The position numbers were made by a program, and so were the translations under genes. A stretch of 31,921 bases of DNA from Chara braunii (lineage: Eukaryota > Streptophyta > Charophyceae > Charales > Characeae). The stretch lies in assembly GCA_003427395.1 (NCBI GenBank), contig BFEA01000061.1:3046215-3078135 (forward strand), read 5' to 3'. The notes beneath the pieces are model-generated. The model ran no database searches and had not been told where the DNA came from. It saw only the letters and a program-made list of their open reading frames with translations. Shown here one piece after another: positions 28,880-31,921 of the stretch (the stretch's first letter is position 1; each line of letters starts with the position of its first letter).

Positions 28880-30440
28880 ACAGTTCGATGCGGTACCTAC
28901 AGGGTTAACTCCTATTACAAGAGTTAAGGCCACATCACTTCTATATAAAGTGGTGCAACACCCATTGGCAGTAGGCCCTGCCTCAAGTCCTACAGGTCCA
29001 ACCATCCTTACTTGGCTTCTTGGCTGGCCGCCAACGTCGGTCGCGGCAGCCTCCAGTTTCAAGTAGGGCAGACCACTGACCCTATCGACTGTCATTATGA
29101 TCCCTGACGTGAAATCTATTCCGCAACAAATGCCTCCTTCGTGTCGTGCTCCATCCTCTGGAGCGGCCATCTTCTCGGCCCACAGAGGTCCTGAATCACG
29201 TGGCTGTCAGTCTTTTAGGTAGAATAGTCTAGCCTTAACCTTTTCACGACCTCGTGCCCTTGCGGCCTTATTGGGAACCACGACCGATAGGTCGTACTGC
29301 CGATTTTCATTGTTTCGATCGGACGCCAATGACGTCAGATCCTAAAAAGTTCAAGTTTATTGGTCACAGGGTTGGTCTGAACAAACTTTTGGCAACGTCA
29401 GTCTCATTAAGTCCTTCAATTTAATGAAAGAGACGGACAACGTCCAACGTTTAAAGTCCTCGGTGCCCCGACACCGTATTGTTGTTTGTGTTATTTTTAT
29501 TATCATTATTTCCCTTTTACTTTCTGTTGATACTCAATTAGAATTAAGGAGACGGGTTTGGTTCATTCACGAAGGGGTAAAGATAGGGTAGGAGTTATGT
29601 GGTGAGGGAGTCGAAAAAAATAGGTGGGAATGATAGGAAAAAAGTGAGGTTTAGAAAAAGAGGTGGGGGGGAAAGAAAAATAAAAAAAATGGTAACTCAC
29701 CCTCTCGTTCTTGTGCTACTAATGCCACCAATAACGCTCTGACTATATATGACCAGAAAGAATAGTTATTATACCTTCAAATTATTATTATTATTTTTGT
29801 TGTTTTATGATATTTTTTTCTCTTGTATGAAACAATGATTCTAATCTTGATTTTAACTCCGCATGTATTCATGACTTACCTTCTCTATCTTTCTTTTTTC
29901 TTTCCTTACGTAATCCTTCCTCATGATTGTCTCATTGATCATGACTACCCAATTATATCTCTCTTATTGATTTGAACATATACAACAAAATATTGTGAGA
30001 CACGTACGAATATAGAGCGATTGAGGAAGTTCTGTCGGAGTTCAAGAAGAACTTTGAAAGGCAGGGAACTGGAAGGTGCACACACTCTTACCTAACTTCT
30101 AAGCTCTTAAAAGTTAGGACCTTTATATGTTGTTTGTGCGTGCATCAATGAAATGTATTGTTGTTTCCTAGTTTCTTAAGGAGTAAGATTTATCCTTAAA
30201 AAAAAAAAGTCGTTGAATATAGAAGCAAAATGACGGATCTCAATCGAGTATGGAAAAAAACTTAGTCTCAGGTATGTATGTGAAGTGTTCCTCTTTACTT
30301 CCTACTTATTTGCATGATCCTAACTCGTATTGTTCGATTAATTTCATAAGTTGATTATATCCGAACAAAATTGATGATAAGCGAAAGGGTTAAAATAAAA
30401 ATAAAAACCTACGTTATGGAGCGTACACGTACAGGGTCTT
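28880..30440. other. Intergenic sequence without recognisable genes
   Basis: AT-rich, with A- and T-runs. CTATATAAAG near 28942 resembles a TATA box but no coding frame follows. Confidence 0.5.
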
Positions 30441-30442
30441 TC

Positions 30443-30493
30443 CGTACAAAACGTACAGGTAATATATATACGAGAACCTGTGCGTTTTGTACG
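30443..30493. repeat. 18-bp inverted repeat with AT-rich loop
   Basis: CGTACAAAACGTACAGGT (30443-30460) and ACCTGTGCGTTTTGTACG (30476-30493) pair at 17 of 18 positions around a 15-base loop containing TATATATA. Confidence 0.9.
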
Positions 30494-30893
30494 CCCCCAT
30501 ACAGAAAAAAAAAAGTGTTGCAACAACACAAAACAAACAACATTTGGTTGAGCGTCATCTATAGATTCTTATTACAATTTGAGGAGAAAAAAAAAAAAGT
30601 AGTACGGGCCCCTAGCGTATGAGTAGTGCACGAATACAAGAGATTCCGTAGTCGTACGAGGGTGCGTACAAGTCGCAACGTTGCAGAAAACCAAACAAAT
30701 AGAAAGAAAAGAAAAAAACATTAGGAAGACTTACCTTGTAGTAATTTCAACAAGGCAGCTCACGCGAGTTGGTGGGAGTGTTGCTCGCTCGTCTTCAAGT
30801 GGAGTGTCTCGAAGCCCGTACCTTACCACAATATCTTCATATTAACTCGTCCTCCGATTAAAAAAAAAACTCACTGAAAACTTACGCAAAAGT

Positions 30894-30977
30894 CCTTCGT
30901 AACTCGAATACAGGGTTTCGATTCTCGCTCGTAATATTATCCTGGCTCACAAAAACCCTTCGTAACTCGAATACAGG
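30894..30977 (+). repeat. Short direct repeat
   Basis: CCTTCGTAACTCGAATACAG occurs at 30894 and 30957, 63 bp apart. Confidence 0.9.
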
Positions 30978-30984
30978 ATTCAAA

Positions 30985-31735
30985 GAAAAGGTCCAAACAT
31001 GCAAAAGTTTTTCCTTACTTCCTCCTCTTTTCTCCTTTTATTTTTTCTTCACTACTTCCCTTCTTATTTCTCTTCTCCCACTTTCCTTCTGAAGTCAAGT
31101 GTTTTTCTCGCTTTCATGAGTCTGTCTGCTAGGGTAATGAATGTATCAAGGCTACATTATTGGTCAGGTACATTCAAAATAAGGGTGCATCGTGTTCGAC
31201 AAAAGACATTCGTCGTCCTCCTAGTGATCACCTTCTCGCTATTCTTCTACGTGATGTTTTTCTCCCCTTTCACCTTCTTCCTTCCCTCCCGTGCCTCGTT
31301 GCCACCTTTCTCCTTCTGACACTCTCGTTCCTCTTCCTGCTCGTGCTTTTCCTGCTCCTCTTTTCCCTAATCACACACGTATTCTTTCACGCCGTCCCCT
31401 TGTGTCCAAGCTTCCGCTCACGTCCGCACTTGCTTACCCTTACCCACAACCGTTTGAGCTCACACTCGCGTTCGTGTACTCATGTTCCTGACTTGCAATC
31501 GCTAGTATTTCACACTTGTAATCGCATTGCCTCATGTACGAATTTGAAGTTATACTCGTTTTAGCAAAATGTGTTTTAGAGACTGCATACATTCAAATTC
31601 GTGCGTTTGAGGAATGAGATAGTGATTCAAAAATGTTTTTTTGAATCTGACCCTTGAACCAAGGCAAATTCATTTTAGACATTTAAAAAAAAAAAAAAAA
31701 AAAAATTCTAATAATAATAAATCAACAATCTAAAT
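30985..31735. other. Pyrimidine-rich intergenic sequence and poly(A) run
   Basis: The open frames around 30999-31564 are rich in Ser, Leu, Phe and Pro because of CTT/TCC-rich DNA. No motif supports a gene. A 21-base A run lies at 31685-31705. Confidence 0.5.
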
Positions 31736-31739
31736 TTAT

Positions 31740-31921
31740 GGCGTCCGAAGTTCCCGTACGACAAGATTCGTCCGCTTCCGCTTCCATTAAGGCTGGGGGA
31801 TTGCCCATCCTTGGTGCTTGTCACTGCTGTCTGGTCCAAGTTGCCCTGAGTACTGGTAGGGTGATGGTCCTTAGTGCTAGTGACACTGAGGTAGGATAGT
31901 AGGGATAAGTCGTGTGCTGGG
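31740..31921 (+). repeat. Dispersed repeat B, copy 2 (cut by window end)
   Basis: It matches 18977-19155 in the same orientation over its full visible length, with scattered substitutions. It begins about 35 bp after a poly(A) run. Confidence 0.8.

Noticed and set aside
31160-31564. 134-codon plus-strand frame with many Leu/Phe/Ser
   Set aside because: The composition follows from CTT/TCC-rich DNA. The apparent hydrophobic segments are not backed by any motif or promoter.

Overview
This window is a gene-poor, repeat-dense piece of a eukaryotic nuclear genome. The evidence is A-tailed retroposons, a retrotransposon primed by initiator-Met tRNA, microsatellites, scaffold gaps and a U6 snRNA-derived pseudogene. 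The U6 fragment has the plant-type 3' end (AAATCGAGAAA then GGTCCAA on the minus strand), not the animal type. I therefore infer a green-lineage host (alga or plant); the species cannot be named from the sequence.

Region by region: 1-595 is a satellite-like array with a unit of about 163 bp. 596-1886 has no recognisable feature. 1887-2023 is a TATA-containing dispersed repeat with an inverted relative at 26600-26730. 2204-13720 reads as one large Ty3/Gypsy-type LTR retrotransposon. It has a short 5' LTR-like repeat (2204-2393), a primer-binding site (2394-2406), gag with a CCHC knuckle, an aspartic protease, reverse transcriptase with YMDD, RNase H, a PHD-finger-like module, integrase (HHCC, DDE, GPY/F-like end), then at least three unrecognised ORFs (8649-9131, 9128-10159, 10008-10898). 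A spacer with a TATA box follows, then a further coding-looking stretch that ends at 13502, and the second LTR-like copy (13532-13720). The pol region has several frame changes and in-frame stops, so this copy looks defective under the standard code.

13721-31921 holds no convincing protein gene. It is a mosaic of tRNA-like SINE heads, a family of short A-tailed elements sharing one core, foldback elements, three dispersed repeat families, an ATC-rich tract, minisatellites, a 569-base N gap (14822-15390) and a chimeric U6 retropseudogene (28575-28741).

The most interesting points are: (1) the extra ORFs behind pol, joined to it and to each other by ATGA stop/start overlaps; (2) a PHD finger just ahead of integrase; (3) nearly all internal interruptions are TAA/TAG while every plausible true ORF end is TGA, which fits either C-to-T decay of Gln codons or a TAA/TAG=Gln code; (4) the U6-tRNA-like-poly(A) chimera. 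All calls were made by eye; no database search or alignment program was run.
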